Shown in pieces: positions 1-8,037 of a stretch of DNA of 39,225 nt. The first letter of the stretch is position 1. The number at the start of each line of letters is the position of its first letter. Source of the stretch: CAMYLR01 sp039588915 (GTDB lineage: Bacteria > Gemmatimonadota > Gemmatimonadetes > JACCXV01 > JAHWKZ01); the NCBI GenBank assembly GCA_039588915.1, contig JBDGYV010000012.1:1-39225 (forward strand), read 5' to 3'. The translations under genes were made by a program, and so were the position numbers. Below the pieces are notes generated by a model, which had not been told where the DNA came from, did not search any database, and saw only the letters and a program-made list of their open reading frames with translations.

Positions 1-899
1 GCGGTCGGGAAAAACGACTCGTCGAATCCGGTATACGAAGTAAAGAACGTGAATTCCGGAAGATATTGCGACCAGACCGACTTGAACGCCGAGCTGGCAG
101 CAGCGGCGTCGGCGCTAGCCTGAACGACGCGCGGACTCGCCTGTGTCGCTTCAACCACCGCATCTTCCTCGGACACCGGCAGCGGTGGCGCCGGCAGCGT
201 ATCGAGGGGGGCTGCACTGATGGGTCCGTCGGCGCCGATCCGGCGACCGAGCTGATACCGCGAAACGCGGAGGCTCGCCTCCTGACGCAGTAGATCAACC
301 TGGGCGCGAGTGAGCTCCAGGAACAGCTGCAGCGAGTCGGATTGTACCGCCGCGCCTGAAACGACGCGGGCCCGCGCGACTGACAGTTGCTCCTCGGCCC
401 GACGGACGCGCTCGGAGGCGACTCGCGTCAGCTCTCGCTCCGCCACGACGGCGTAGTAATCGGACTCGGTTTGCAGCGCGCTCTCAAAACGCGCCTGGCG
501 CTCGTTCGCGCGAGCGCTCTTGAGGCCGGCCCGAGCACTCCACAGGTCGAAGAACTTCCCACCACCGCGGAAGATGTCGTAGCTGGCGCTCAGCTGAGCG
601 TCGACGATGCGGTCGGTCGTCCGGTTCGTGCCGACGTTGAATATATCCGAACTGAACGTTGTCGAAGACGATTGGAAATTCACCGCAGGCGTGACAAACG
701 CTGAATAAGCGGCGACCCGTCGCCAATTGGCATCGCCGACCTCGTTGAGCGCCGCGACGTAGTTGGGGTCGAGCGAAGCCGCCCGCCGCAACGCCTCAGC
801 CAAGGTCACCTCGGGGAACTCCTGCCCAGTTGCTTCTTGAGCGGTCGCAACTGCGGGCGCGGCCAGCAGCAGCGCCAACGCGATGCAAAATCGGTTCAC
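1..899 (-). CDS. TolC-family outer-membrane efflux factor (3' end outside window)
   Basis: Partial gene; about 299 codons lie in the window and the C-terminus lies beyond position 1. The start is GTG (897-899), overlapping the TGA stop of the RND gene as GTGA, so the two are translationally coupled. The product begins MNRFCIALALLLAAPAVA, a clear signal peptide with likely cleavage before QEA. Next comes a VTLAEALRRA segment typical of the first TolC helix, then long heptad-rich helices (AEEQLSVARARV, SDSLQLFLELTRAQVDLLRQ) and a second half opening with a 'VVEATQASPRVVQA' stretch. This is the outer-membrane-factor pattern: a trimeric channel that exports substrates handed over by the inner-membrane RND pump. 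Family is secure from helix pattern, signal peptide and coupling; substrate is unknown. Confidence 0.85.
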   Translation of the reverse strand, partial: MNRFCIALALLLAAPAVATAQEATGQEFPEVTLAEALRRAASLDPNYVAALNEVGDANWRRVAAYSAFVTPAVNFQSSSTTFSSDIFNVGTNRTTDRIVDAQLSASYDIFRGGGKFFDLWSARAGLKSARANERQARFESALQTESDYYAVVAERELTRVASERVRRAEEQLSVARARVVSGAAVQSDSLQLFLELTRAQVDLLRQEASLRVSRYQLGRRIGADGPISAAPLDTLPAPPLPVSEEDAVVEATQASPRVVQASADAAAASSAFKSVWSQYLPEFTFFTSYTGFDESFFPT

Positions 900-3800
900 T
901 TTACCTCCACGGGAACCGGCTGAATCGGTTCCGAAGCCCGCGAGCGAGCACCGACGCGCCCACGCGCTTCGGCCAACACCGTGTATACGACCGGCACCAG
1001 GTACAGCGTGAGCGCGGTCGAGAACAGCAGCCCGCCGACGATGGCGTAGCCCAGCGGCCGGCGGCTGGCCGACCCGGCGCCGAACCCCAGCGCGATCGGC
1101 ATCGCCCCCATGATCGTTGCCACCGCAGTCATCAGGATCGGCCGGAGCCGAATCCGGCCCGACTCGAGCATCGCCTTGACCGGTTCCAACCCGCTCTCCA
1201 TTAGGCGGTTTGCATACTCAACGAGCAGAATCGAGTTCTTGGTGACCAGGCCGATCAAGAGCACCATACCGATCTGGCTATAGAGATTGAGCGTCGACTG
1301 CGCGAGAAGTAGCATAACGAGCGCACCGGTCACTGCCAGTGGGACCGACAGCAACACGGTAAACGGGTGTACCAGAGATTCGAACTGCGCGGCCAGCACC
1401 ATGAACACGATCACGAGCGCGAGCAAGAACACGAAGTAGAGCGTCCGACCGCTCTCCTCGAGCTCCCTTGATTCCCCGGTCGCCGACCGCTCGCAGCTGG
1501 TCGATCGCCTCGCCCAAGGTAAAGCCGGGCGCCATGTTACCGGTTAACGTGAACGAGCGCACCCGGTCGTAGTGGTTGAGCTGCCTGGGACCGAGTCCCT
1601 CCTCGACGCTCGCCACAGCATCGAGGCTTATCAGCTGGTTGTCCTTGCCGCGGATGCGGAGCCCACGCATGTCGCTCGGCGACGCGCGGTCGTCGGGCTC
1701 GAGCTGCATGATCACGTCGTACAGCTTGTTGTCGCGGGTGAAGGTACTGACCTCGCGTCCACCCAGCATCGTCTGCAGAGTCCCCGATACATCGCGGATC
1801 GAGACGCCTAGATCCTCGGCCCGGTCGCGATCGTAGCGCACTACGAGCTCGGGCTTGTTGACCCGCAGGTTGGTGTCGACGTTTACGAGACCCTGAATCT
1901 GCCGGGCCGCCGTGGGGAACGTCTCAAGCCCGGTCGCCAAGGCGTCGAAGTCGGGATTCCGAACGACGAATTGGACCGGGCTCTGCCATCCAAATGCGGG
2001 CGGGTTGTTGGCAAACGCAAACACCCCCGGAATCATGAAGTACTGCGGCTGGATCTCGCCGATGATCTCCTGGACGTCGCGGTCGCGTTCGTCCCAATCG
2101 GTCAGTCGGCTAAAGACGATTCCGCTGTTCACCCGGCCGTTCCAACCGATAATGCTGAAGTACGCCGCGATGTCCTCGGTGTTGCCGAGAATTTCTTCGA
2201 CCCGTTGTTGATAGCCGTCGGTGTACTCTTTTGACGAGCCCTCCGGCGCTACCACAATCGACATGAACCAGCCGCGATCCTCGGGCGGCACAAACTCACG
2301 CTTCAGCATCTTGAAGGCGCCGACCGCGACGAGCACGGTCGCCAACGCGGCGGCGACAACGCCGCGGCGGTGTTGCATCGCCCACCCCAAGCTGGCCGCG
2401 TAGAGAGTTGCTACGCGCTCGAAAGCTCGCTCGAAAGCGTTGAACAGCTTGCCGTGGCTTTTGGGTACGCGCAGGATCTTAGCGCTCAACATCGGCGTCA
2501 GAGAGAGCGCGACGAAACTCGACACGACGACCGCGCCAATCATCGCCGCCCCAAACTCGTTGAACAATCGGCCGATAGTCCCGCGGAGGAAGAGCAGCGG
2601 TGCGAAGACCGCCACCAGCGCGACGGTCGTCGCGATCACCGCGAACTTGATCTCGTTGGTGCCACGGATCGCCGCCAAGTCCGGAGGTTCTTTGAGCTCC
2701 TCTTGATGCCGGTAAGCATTCTCCATCACGATGATGGCGTCATCGACGACAATTCCAATCGACAGTATTAGGGCCAACAGCGTGAAGTTGTTGATCGTGA
2801 ACCCGAAGAAGAACATGACCGCAAATGCGGCGATGATCGACGTCGGGATCGCCAACCCCGGGATTATGGTCGCTCGGAAGTTCCGCAAGAAGACAAAGAT
2901 GATCAGGACGACGAGTATCCCGGCCAAGATCAGCGTCTCCTCGGCCTCGCGGATCGAGCGCCGCACAAAGACCGCGGTGTCAAATGCAGTGTCGAGGTTG
3001 ACACCCGGCGGCAGCGCAGCTTGGATCGCCGGTAGCTCGTCGTGAATCCGGTCCGACACCTCGACTAGGTTCGACTTCGACTGCCGAACGACGCCGATCG
3101 CAACCGCCGAAACACTCTTGAACCGCAGAATCGTTCGGTCGTCCTCGGGACCCAGCTCGACTCGTGAGATGTCGCGGAGCTTTATGAGCTGCCCGTTCTG
3201 GCTGGCGACCGTCAGATCCGCGAATTCCTCGGGCGTCTTGAGCTCACCGAGCGAGCGGACGGTGAACTCGCGGCGATCGGATTCAATCCGCCCGGCCGGT
3301 ACCTCGACGTTGCGACTCTGTATGGCAGCTTCGACGTCTTGGACGGTAACCCCGCGGGAAGCCATCTCGGTCGGCGAAAGCCAAACCCGCATCGAGTAAC
3401 GGCGTTCGCCGAAGATCTGCGCCCGGCCTACGCCGGGAACCGACTGCAACCGGTTCTTGACGATCCGATCACCGATATCAGAGAGCTGGAGCAGGTCATA
3501 GTTCTCGCCGGACAGTGCCAACCAGAAGAATGGCTGCGCGTCGGCGTCCTGCTTCTCAACCACCGGCACCTCGACCTCTTGCGGGAGCCGGTCCCGCACC
3601 CGCGACACTTTGTCACGGACATCCTGGGCGGCGGCCTCGAGGTCGCGGTCGAGCGTGAACTCGATCGTGATCGAGCTGAACTGCTCCGAGCTCGCGCTGG
3701 TCATTGTGCGAACGCCCGGGATCGTGCTCAGCTCCTCTTCGAGCACGTCAGTGACGGTCGACTCGATGACGCGGGGATTGGCCCCCCGAAGCACCGTCGT

Positions 3801-3941
3801 CACGTTCACGATCGGCGAGTCGACGTCGGGGAACTCGCGCACCGGCAAGCGGGTGAACCCGATTACGCCGAAGAGCACCAACGTGGCGCTCATCATGCTC
3901 GCGAGTACAGGTCGCTGGATGCAGAGCTCAGGAAGTCGCAT
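896..3941 (-). pseudogene. HAE1-type RND efflux permease, frame broken near 1480
   Basis: Inner-membrane proton-driven drug/hydrophobe efflux pump of the AcrB/MexB/MdtB type. It starts at ATG 3939-3941 with MRLPELCIQRPVLA. The TM4 proton relay is intact as GIVVDDAIIVMENAYRHQE (Asp-Asp pair), and the later half carries LVTKNSILLVEYAN with the relay Lys. The first frame is good to about residue 819 (GEAIDQLRAV). The family sequence resumes in another frame as TGESRELEESGRTLYFVF and runs to the stop at 896-898. The switch lies at about 1478-1487. Compared with AcrB, some 11-12 residues are missing between GEA and TGES, so the lesion looks like a deletion of about 32-35 nt rather than a single-base slip. 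Joined length is about 1,014 aa, slightly short for the family. No membrane-fusion-protein gene lies upstream, where one is usual. As read, the pump is non-functional unless the break is an assembly error. Confidence 0.85.
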
Positions 3942-4038
3942 GGCCTATCAGTCTGGGGCTAGTTGGGTACGCAAGAATAGAGAGACACTTTGGCCAGAAG
4001 GGATTCAATTTATTCTCTTCTACCAGTGTTAGGTATCC

Positions 4039-4521
4039 CTACGTGAGGTCGGCCGATCCTGTTTCAGTACCTCCGCTGTAGCAGTCGAGCACTACGACCC
4101 AACCCCGATTGTAGTTGGCCTGTTGGGCGGTTCCCTCCTCGCCGAGCTTGTCCCACCCGGTATGGGTCACCCCCACCCGAGTGCCCGCTTCGGAAGGCTG
4201 GAACGCGACCTCCAACTCCTGCGCGGTGGATGGCTCGCGGCCGGGGTGCCAGCTCATGACGAAGCGATGGGGCGGGTCCCAAGCCAGCACCGTCCCCCAA
4301 GGAGTTTCGGCTCCGTCGGTCGACCGCTCGTACACCCGGCCCCCCTGCCGCGCCTCGAACACCACCGTCTCGGCCTTCTCCTGACCCACGGAATGAGTCT
4401 TCAGAGGCCACCAGCGGGCGATTTCCTCGGTGAACCGCCGGAATGCGACGTCCGGATCCCAAGCGACTATCACCGTGCTCTCGACCGGCGGGATCTCGAT
4501 CTGTGATCGGACTTCATTCAT
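4039..4521 (-). CDS. SRPBCC / AHSA1-like domain protein
   Basis: 160-aa protein of the START-like SRPBCC fold (activator of Hsp90 ATPase homologue 1-like group), a helix-grip fold with a hydrophobic ligand cavity. Visible signs are the opening IEIPPVESTVIVAWDPDVAFRRFTEEIARWWP, split here by the typical paired Trp (WW), a central 'RVYERSTDGAETPWGTVLAWDPPHRF' type strand pair and GTRVGVTHTGWDKL near the end. The ATG at 4519-4521 lies 8 nt inside the upstream arsR gene, so the two are cotranscribed and probably coupled. An ArsR regulator followed by an AHSA1-like protein is a common bacterial pair whose biochemical role is mostly unknown. No ligand can be read from the sequence. Family confidence is high; function is open. 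Confidence 0.85.
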   Translation of the reverse strand: MNEVRSQIEIPPVESTVIVAWDPDVAFRRFTEEIARWWPLKTHSVGQEKAETVVFEARQGGRVYERSTDGAETPWGTVLAWDPPHRFVMSWHPGREPSTAQELEVAFQPSEAGTRVGVTHTGWDKLGEEGTAQQANYNRGWVVVLDCYSGGTETGSADLT

Positions 4522-4858
4522 CGTTGCACCTCTCTTTCTCGTCCTTGATTGCGCCCTGGCGGGGCTGTTCGGCGTGGGCCGCGTAGGCACCCAGCACGCC
4601 GCTCCAGAATGACTCAACGTATGCGCGCAGCTCATCCAATCCGGCCCGGTCCAAGCTGTAGATCCGGCGGGCGCCGTCTTTGCGCAGCGTGACGAGCCGG
4701 GCTTCCCTAAGCACCCGCAGGTGTTGCGATACCGCTGGCTGGCTGACCGGTAGGCGGTGCGCCAGCTCACCGACCGATTGGGGCTGCTCTCGCAAGCGCT
4801 CGAGAAGCATTTGGCGAGTTGGGTCAGAGAGAGCGCTCAGGACACGTTGATAAGCCAT
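4514..4858 (-). CDS. ArsR-family winged-helix repressor
   Basis: 114-aa winged helix-turn-helix regulator. The N-terminus MAYQRVLSALSDPTRQMLLERL is the standard ArsR opening, followed by the recognition region PVSQPAVSQHLRVLREARLV and the wing RKDGARRIYSLD. The metal-binding ELCVCDL motif of metal-sensing ArsR proteins is absent, so this is more likely the non-metal branch paired with SRPBCC proteins. The ATG at 4856-4858 is the first codon downstream of a strong promoter and of an AT-rich double palindrome in an otherwise GC-rich region, which suggests autoregulation of the two-gene operon. No Shine-Dalgarno sequence lies before the ATG. The C-terminal tail (residues about 95-114) is charged and overlaps the start of the next gene. 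Confidence 0.9.
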   Translation of the reverse strand: MAYQRVLSALSDPTRQMLLERLREQPQSVGELAHRLPVSQPAVSQHLRVLREARLVTLRKDGARRIYSLDRAGLDELRAYVESFWSGVLGAYAAHAEQPRQGAIKDEKERCNDE

Positions 4859-4859
4859 T

Positions 4860-4897
4860 ACTTATATAAGTATATACTAATTCTTGTACCCCGTCAA
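4860..4897 (-). promoter_or_regulatory. Promoter and probable ArsR operator, near-leaderless start
   Basis: On the minus strand a -35 TTGACG (4892-4897) is followed after exactly 17 nt by a -10 TATACT (4869-4874). Transcription should begin around 4862, only about 4 nt before the ATG at 4858, so the message is leaderless or almost so. Two overlapping perfect palindromes cover the -10 and start region: ACTTATATAAGT (4860-4871) and AGTATATACT (4869-4878). They are the likely operator for the adjacent ArsR protein, which would block RNA polymerase directly. Promoter elements and palindromes are seen directly; binding by this ArsR is inferred. Confidence 0.75.
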
Positions 4898-4923
4898 CAC
4901 ACGCCTTTCACGCTAGCCATTCG

Positions 4924-5229
4924 CTAGGCGATATCGGCGAATTCGTTGTGTTCGTCGATGATCTTCCGAAGGGCCGCACGGCAGTGATCTTGGCCGGAGT
5001 ACGCGTCAGCGGCGGTCCCCGACGCGGCTTGGGTTCCGGTCAGGGTGCCCCGCACATTCAAATGCCAGCCAACTCGATCCGACTCGCGCTCGATTCGAGC
5101 CTCCCATGAAAGCGGGCCGGACCGTCCTCGGGCCACCCACGCGCGGGGCGCGGTCGTGTCAGCGACCTCGGTGAACTCGAGGCCTGCGTACTGGGCCCAC
5201 TTTCCCTTCCGCCGTCGCCACCACCGCAC
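4924..5229 (-). CDS. Small protein of unknown function
   Basis: 101-aa product starting at GTG 5227-5229, one nucleotide after the stop of the DUF4389 gene, so it is probably translated by coupling with it. It begins with a very basic, Trp-containing stretch (VRWWRRRKGKW) and continues with a soluble region rich in charged residues (SWEARIERESDRVGWHLNVRG) and a C-terminal helix (CRAALRKIIDEHNEFADIA). No family is recognised. No signal peptide or membrane span is visible; the basic N-terminus could contact the membrane or the preceding membrane protein. Support comes from tight spacing, same strand and an amino-acid make-up that looks coding. It could still be a chance open frame. Confidence 0.5.
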   Translation of the reverse strand: MRWWRRRKGKWAQYAGLEFTEVADTTAPRAWVARGRSGPLSWEARIERESDRVGWHLNVRGTLTGTQAASGTAADAYSGQDHCRAALRKIIDEHNEFADIA

Positions 5230-5230
5230 T

Positions 5231-5851
5231 TCAGGCCAGACGGAACGGCGGATACTGATCGGTCGTCAGGACGAACGCGTAGGCAACGGTTCGCCACGTC
5301 CAACGCATGACGCCGACGACAAAGTCGAACAGCCCCCGCGGATACCGACCCGTAAACAGGATCGCGAACCACGCGATCATCACCGCCACGAGAGCCACCA
5401 CCCACAGGAAGAACAAAACGATGACGTGCGGGATCGCGAGCAACCATTTGACCAGCGGGAGCCAGCGGTTGAGATCGCGCTCGACGTCGGGGTAGTCAAT
5501 GCCGAGGTGCACCGCTTGTTCTTCGTCGGTCGCTGGGTACCGATCGGTGAGCAGGAAGAAATACGCTTCGACGCGGGCGGTGAAGCGCATGAGCTCGAGG
5601 TTCCAGTCGAACCACCAGCGCGGGTACTTCTGCCGGAAGAGGATCATCAGCAACGGCCCGAAGACCAACAGACCGCCGCCCATCGCCCCACCGCCGGCCG
5701 AATCGGCCTCGGAAGCCATGGCGGCGCTGGACAAGGTTCCAAGGACGATCGCGATCGGGATGATCATCACTATCCGGAACGCGGTCGTCAGTTGATCGAG
5801 TTTTTCGGGGTAGTCGACGTCGAAGCGCACGGGGTAGTCGCCGTTGGTCAT
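5231..5851 (-). CDS. DUF4389 integral membrane protein, internally duplicated
   Basis: 206-aa membrane protein. The preferred start is ATG 5849-5851 (MTNGDYPVRF), because GGAGAG lies 5 nt upstream; an in-frame TTG 15 nt earlier lacks support. The protein holds two copies of one unit. The first opens YPVRFDVDYPE, has a TM segment (FRIVMIIPIAIVLGTL), a second TM, then KYPRWWFDWNLELMRFTARVEAYFFLLTDRYP. The second opens VHLGIDYPDVE, has TM segments around LLAIPHVIVLFFLWVVALVAV, cut here into one hydrophobic block, and ends RYPRGLFDFVVGVMRWTWRTVAYAF with LTTDQYPPF. The RYP-FDF-R-W-R-AY-LT-D-YP repeat is the DUF4389 signature. Function is unknown. A low-complexity Gly/Ala loop separates the first two membrane segments. 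Confidence 0.85.
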   Translation of the reverse strand: MTNGDYPVRFDVDYPEKLDQLTTAFRIVMIIPIAIVLGTLSSAAMASEADSAGGGAMGGGLLVFGPLLMILFRQKYPRWWFDWNLELMRFTARVEAYFFLLTDRYPATDEEQAVHLGIDYPDVERDLNRWLPLVKWLLAIPHVIVLFFLWVVALVAVMIAWFAILFTGRYPRGLFDFVVGVMRWTWRTVAYAFVLTTDQYPPFRLA

Positions 5852-5894
5852 GGTGCTCTCCTTCAATCAAGAGGGACCGAGGACTGGTGGCCGC

Positions 5895-7007
5895 TCACGC
5901 GGCGTCGAACACGATCACCGACCGGATTCCGTCCTGAGCCTCCATCAAGTCAAAACCCTCGTTCACCTGGTCCAGGGTCAGTCGATGCGAAACGAACGGA
6001 TCCAGATCGAGCTTGCCTTGGAGATAGAGATCGACCAGCTGGGGCACGTGCGTCCTGCCGCGAGCGCCACCGAAACTGCCGCCCTGCACCCTGCGTCCGG
6101 TGATCAGAAAGCGAGGAGTGATTTCGAGCGCTTCGCCCTTGCCGGCGACGCCGAGGACAGTGCAGATCCCCCATCCCATACGTGCCGCCTCGACCGCTTG
6201 GCCCATCACCTTGACCAGCCCGGTCGCCTCGAACGTGTAGTCGGCGCCAAAGCCATCGGTCATCTCCAGAATGCGCTCCACCGGGTCCTGGTCAGCCCCA
6301 ATCGTGTCGGTGGCACCGGCCGCTTTGGCCAGATCGAGACGTTTCTCTGATAGGTCGACCGCGATGATCCGCTCGGCGCCCTGCATCGCACACCCGAGCA
6401 CCGCGCCTAGCCCGACCATTCCGCAGCCAAAAACGGCGCAGGTCGACCCGGCTTCGACCTCGGTCTTCCACAACGCCGCCGCCAACCCTGTGGTGGCACC
6501 GCAGGCCAGCATGCACACGGTCTCGAGATTGGCCGCCGGATCGATCTTGGCGAGCGCGATCGCCGGCATCACGGTGTACTCCGCGAACGTGCTGGTGCCC
6601 ATGAAGTGACGCATCGGCTCACCGTCACGCGACAGCCGCGGCGTACCATCGGGGAGGTACCCTTTTCCCTGCTGCTCGCGAATCGCTAAACAGATGTTCG
6701 TCTTGCCACTCTTGCAATGGATACATTCGCCACACTCGGGCGAAAAGAGCGTGATCACGTGGTCGCCGGGCTGAACGAGCGTTACCCCCTCTCCCACCTC
6801 CGCTACCACGCCGGCGCCTTCGTGACCGAGCACACACGGGGTGTACCCGCCCGGATCAGCGCCGCTGGCGGTATACAAATCGGTATGGCACACGCCGCAA
6901 GCGTGCACCTTAACCAGCACCTCGCCTTTCTTGGGCGACGCCAGGTCGACATCCTGGACAACCAACGGCTGACTGAACTCCTCAAGGACGGCGGCACGCA
7001 TTTTCAT
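5895..7007 (-). CDS. frmA: Class III alcohol dehydrogenase (S-(hydroxymethyl)glutathione dehydrogenase-like)
   Basis: 370-aa zinc-dependent, NAD-linked dehydrogenase of the class III type, which oxidises the formaldehyde-glutathione adduct and some alcohols. Catalytic zinc ligands are Cys40 (CGVCHTDLY), His62 with Glu63 (GHEGAG) and Cys169 (MLACGATTG). The structural zinc is held by Cys92, 95, 98 and 106 (CGECIHCKSGKTNIC). The stretch GKGYLPDGTPRLS with HFMGTSTFAEYTV is characteristic of class III enzymes. The nucleotide fold shows GCGMVGLG and then Asp218 in AVDLSEKR, the usual NAD-preferring acid. A GGAGA site lies 8 nt before the ATG. It is transcribed away from the proline dehydrogenase gene. 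A role in formaldehyde detoxification is the family expectation; no partner such as S-formylglutathione hydrolase is adjacent. Mycothiol- or NDMA-type relatives are less likely alternatives. Confidence 0.8.
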   Translation of the reverse strand: MKMRAAVLEEFSQPLVVQDVDLASPKKGEVLVKVHACGVCHTDLYTASGADPGGYTPCVLGHEGAGVVAEVGEGVTLVQPGDHVITLFSPECGECIHCKSGKTNICLAIREQQGKGYLPDGTPRLSRDGEPMRHFMGTSTFAEYTVMPAIALAKIDPAANLETVCMLACGATTGLAAALWKTEVEAGSTCAVFGCGMVGLGAVLGCAMQGAERIIAVDLSEKRLDLAKAAGATDTIGADQDPVERILEMTDGFGADYTFEATGLVKVMGQAVEAARMGWGICTVLGVAGKGEALEITPRFLITGRRVQGGSFGGARGRTHVPQLVDLYLQGKLDLDPFVSHRLTLDQVNEGFDLMEAQDGIRSVIVFDAA

Positions 7008-7105
7008 CGATTCTGTCTCCCTGATGAACCCCTCACGGCTTTTCGATCGAGGTTATCTAGTTTAACCTCCGCACTCATGGAATCCACGCAACAGAAGGCA
7101 GGTTC

Positions 7106-8026
7106 ATGAATCCTGGCAAGAGCGCGCTCTTATGGGCCTCGCAGAGCCCTCGGCTCAAACGTACCGTACCTCGCCTCCCCCCCGTTCGCAGGGCGGTCCG
7201 CCGCTTCATGCCCGGGGAGGACGTCGAGGCGGCCCTGGCGGTCAGCAAAGAGCTCTCGGGGTTGGGCATGACCACGATCATCACCAGGCTCGGGGAGAAC
7301 CTGAGCGAGCTGACCGAGGCCGACGGAATCACCGCCCATTATTTGCGGGCGGTCGATCGCATCAACGAGCGAGGACTCAGAACCGAGGTGTCGATTAAGT
7401 TAACCCAGCTCGGTCTCGATCTCGATCACGACTACGCGTATCAGAAGCTCGAATCACTCATCGAGCACGCGGGTCAGAAGGACAATTGGGTGTGGATCGA
7501 CATGGAAATGAGCGACTACGTGGACGTTACTCTCGAGCTCTATCGACGCGCGCGCCAACGGTTCTCAAACGTCGGGATCTGCCTGCAGTCCTATCTTTAC
7601 CGCACAGTTGACGATCTCAACGATTTGATCCCGCTGAACCCGGCGATTCGGTTGGTAAAGGGAGCCTACATGGAGCCCAAGAACGTCGCGTTCCCTCGAA
7701 AACAAGACGTCGACGAAAACTTCATGAAGTGCGCTGAGATCATGTTGCCGCACATCGGTAATGGACTGCGTGCTGCTTTTGGTACCCACGACGTCCCGCT
7801 CCTCGAGCGAATCGTCCAACGGGCCCGATCCGCGGCCATCGCCTCGGATGCGTACGAGATTCAGATGTTGTACGGGATCGGTGTCCGGGACCAGCGCCGA
7901 CTGGCCGAGAAGGATCACCATGTTCGCGTCCTCATCAGCTACGGCCCTGACTGGTACCCGTGGTACATGCGCAGATTGGCCGAGCGGCCAGCAAACGTGA
8001 TGTTCGTGCTTAAAAACCTGTTCTAG
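7106..8026 (+). CDS. Monofunctional proline dehydrogenase
   Basis: 306-aa FAD enzyme of the PRODH/PutA-barrel family, which oxidises L-proline to delta-1-pyrroline-5-carboxylate and passes electrons to quinone. Family marks are RTEVSIKLTQLGL (about residues 92-104), the barrel strand WIDMEMSDY, RLVKGAYMEPKNVAFP, FGTHDV, and the C-terminal YEIQMLYGIG plus WYMRRLAERPAN. The RRLAERP stretch (289-295) carries the paired arginines and Glu that bind proline. Length fits the small single-domain form; no P5C dehydrogenase domain is fused and no such gene is in the window. The ATG is preceded by an AGG-rich site. A 10-codon reading frame at 7077-7109 overlaps this start as ATGA and could act as a leader, but that is weak. 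A GGAG inside the stop-codon region serves the next gene. Confidence 0.9.
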   Translation: MNPGKSALLWASQSPRLKRTVPRLPPVRRAVRRFMPGEDVEAALAVSKELSGLGMTTIITRLGENLSELTEADGITAHYLRAVDRINERGLRTEVSIKLTQLGLDLDHDYAYQKLESLIEHAGQKDNWVWIDMEMSDYVDVTLELYRRARQRFSNVGICLQSYLYRTVDDLNDLIPLNPAIRLVKGAYMEPKNVAFPRKQDVDENFMKCAEIMLPHIGNGLRAAFGTHDVPLLERIVQRARSAAIASDAYEIQMLYGIGVRDQRRLAEKDHHVRVLISYGPDWYPWYMRRLAERPANVMFVLKNLF

Positions 8027-8037
8027 GAGTCGTGGAA

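Noticed and set aside
3339..3962. 207-codon plus-strand open frame
   Set aside because: It is antisense to the conserved first part of the RND pump gene and shows no protein-like features.
5045..6103. 352-codon plus-strand open frame
   Set aside because: It lies opposite the small gene at 4924, the DUF4389 gene and the alcohol dehydrogenase; composition is Arg/His/Asp-rich in the manner of antisense shadows in GC-rich DNA.
7077..7109. 10-codon reading frame overlapping the proline dehydrogenase start as ATGA
   Set aside because: No ribosome site, no regulatory codon bias (for example proline codons) and no attenuator hairpin; probably chance.
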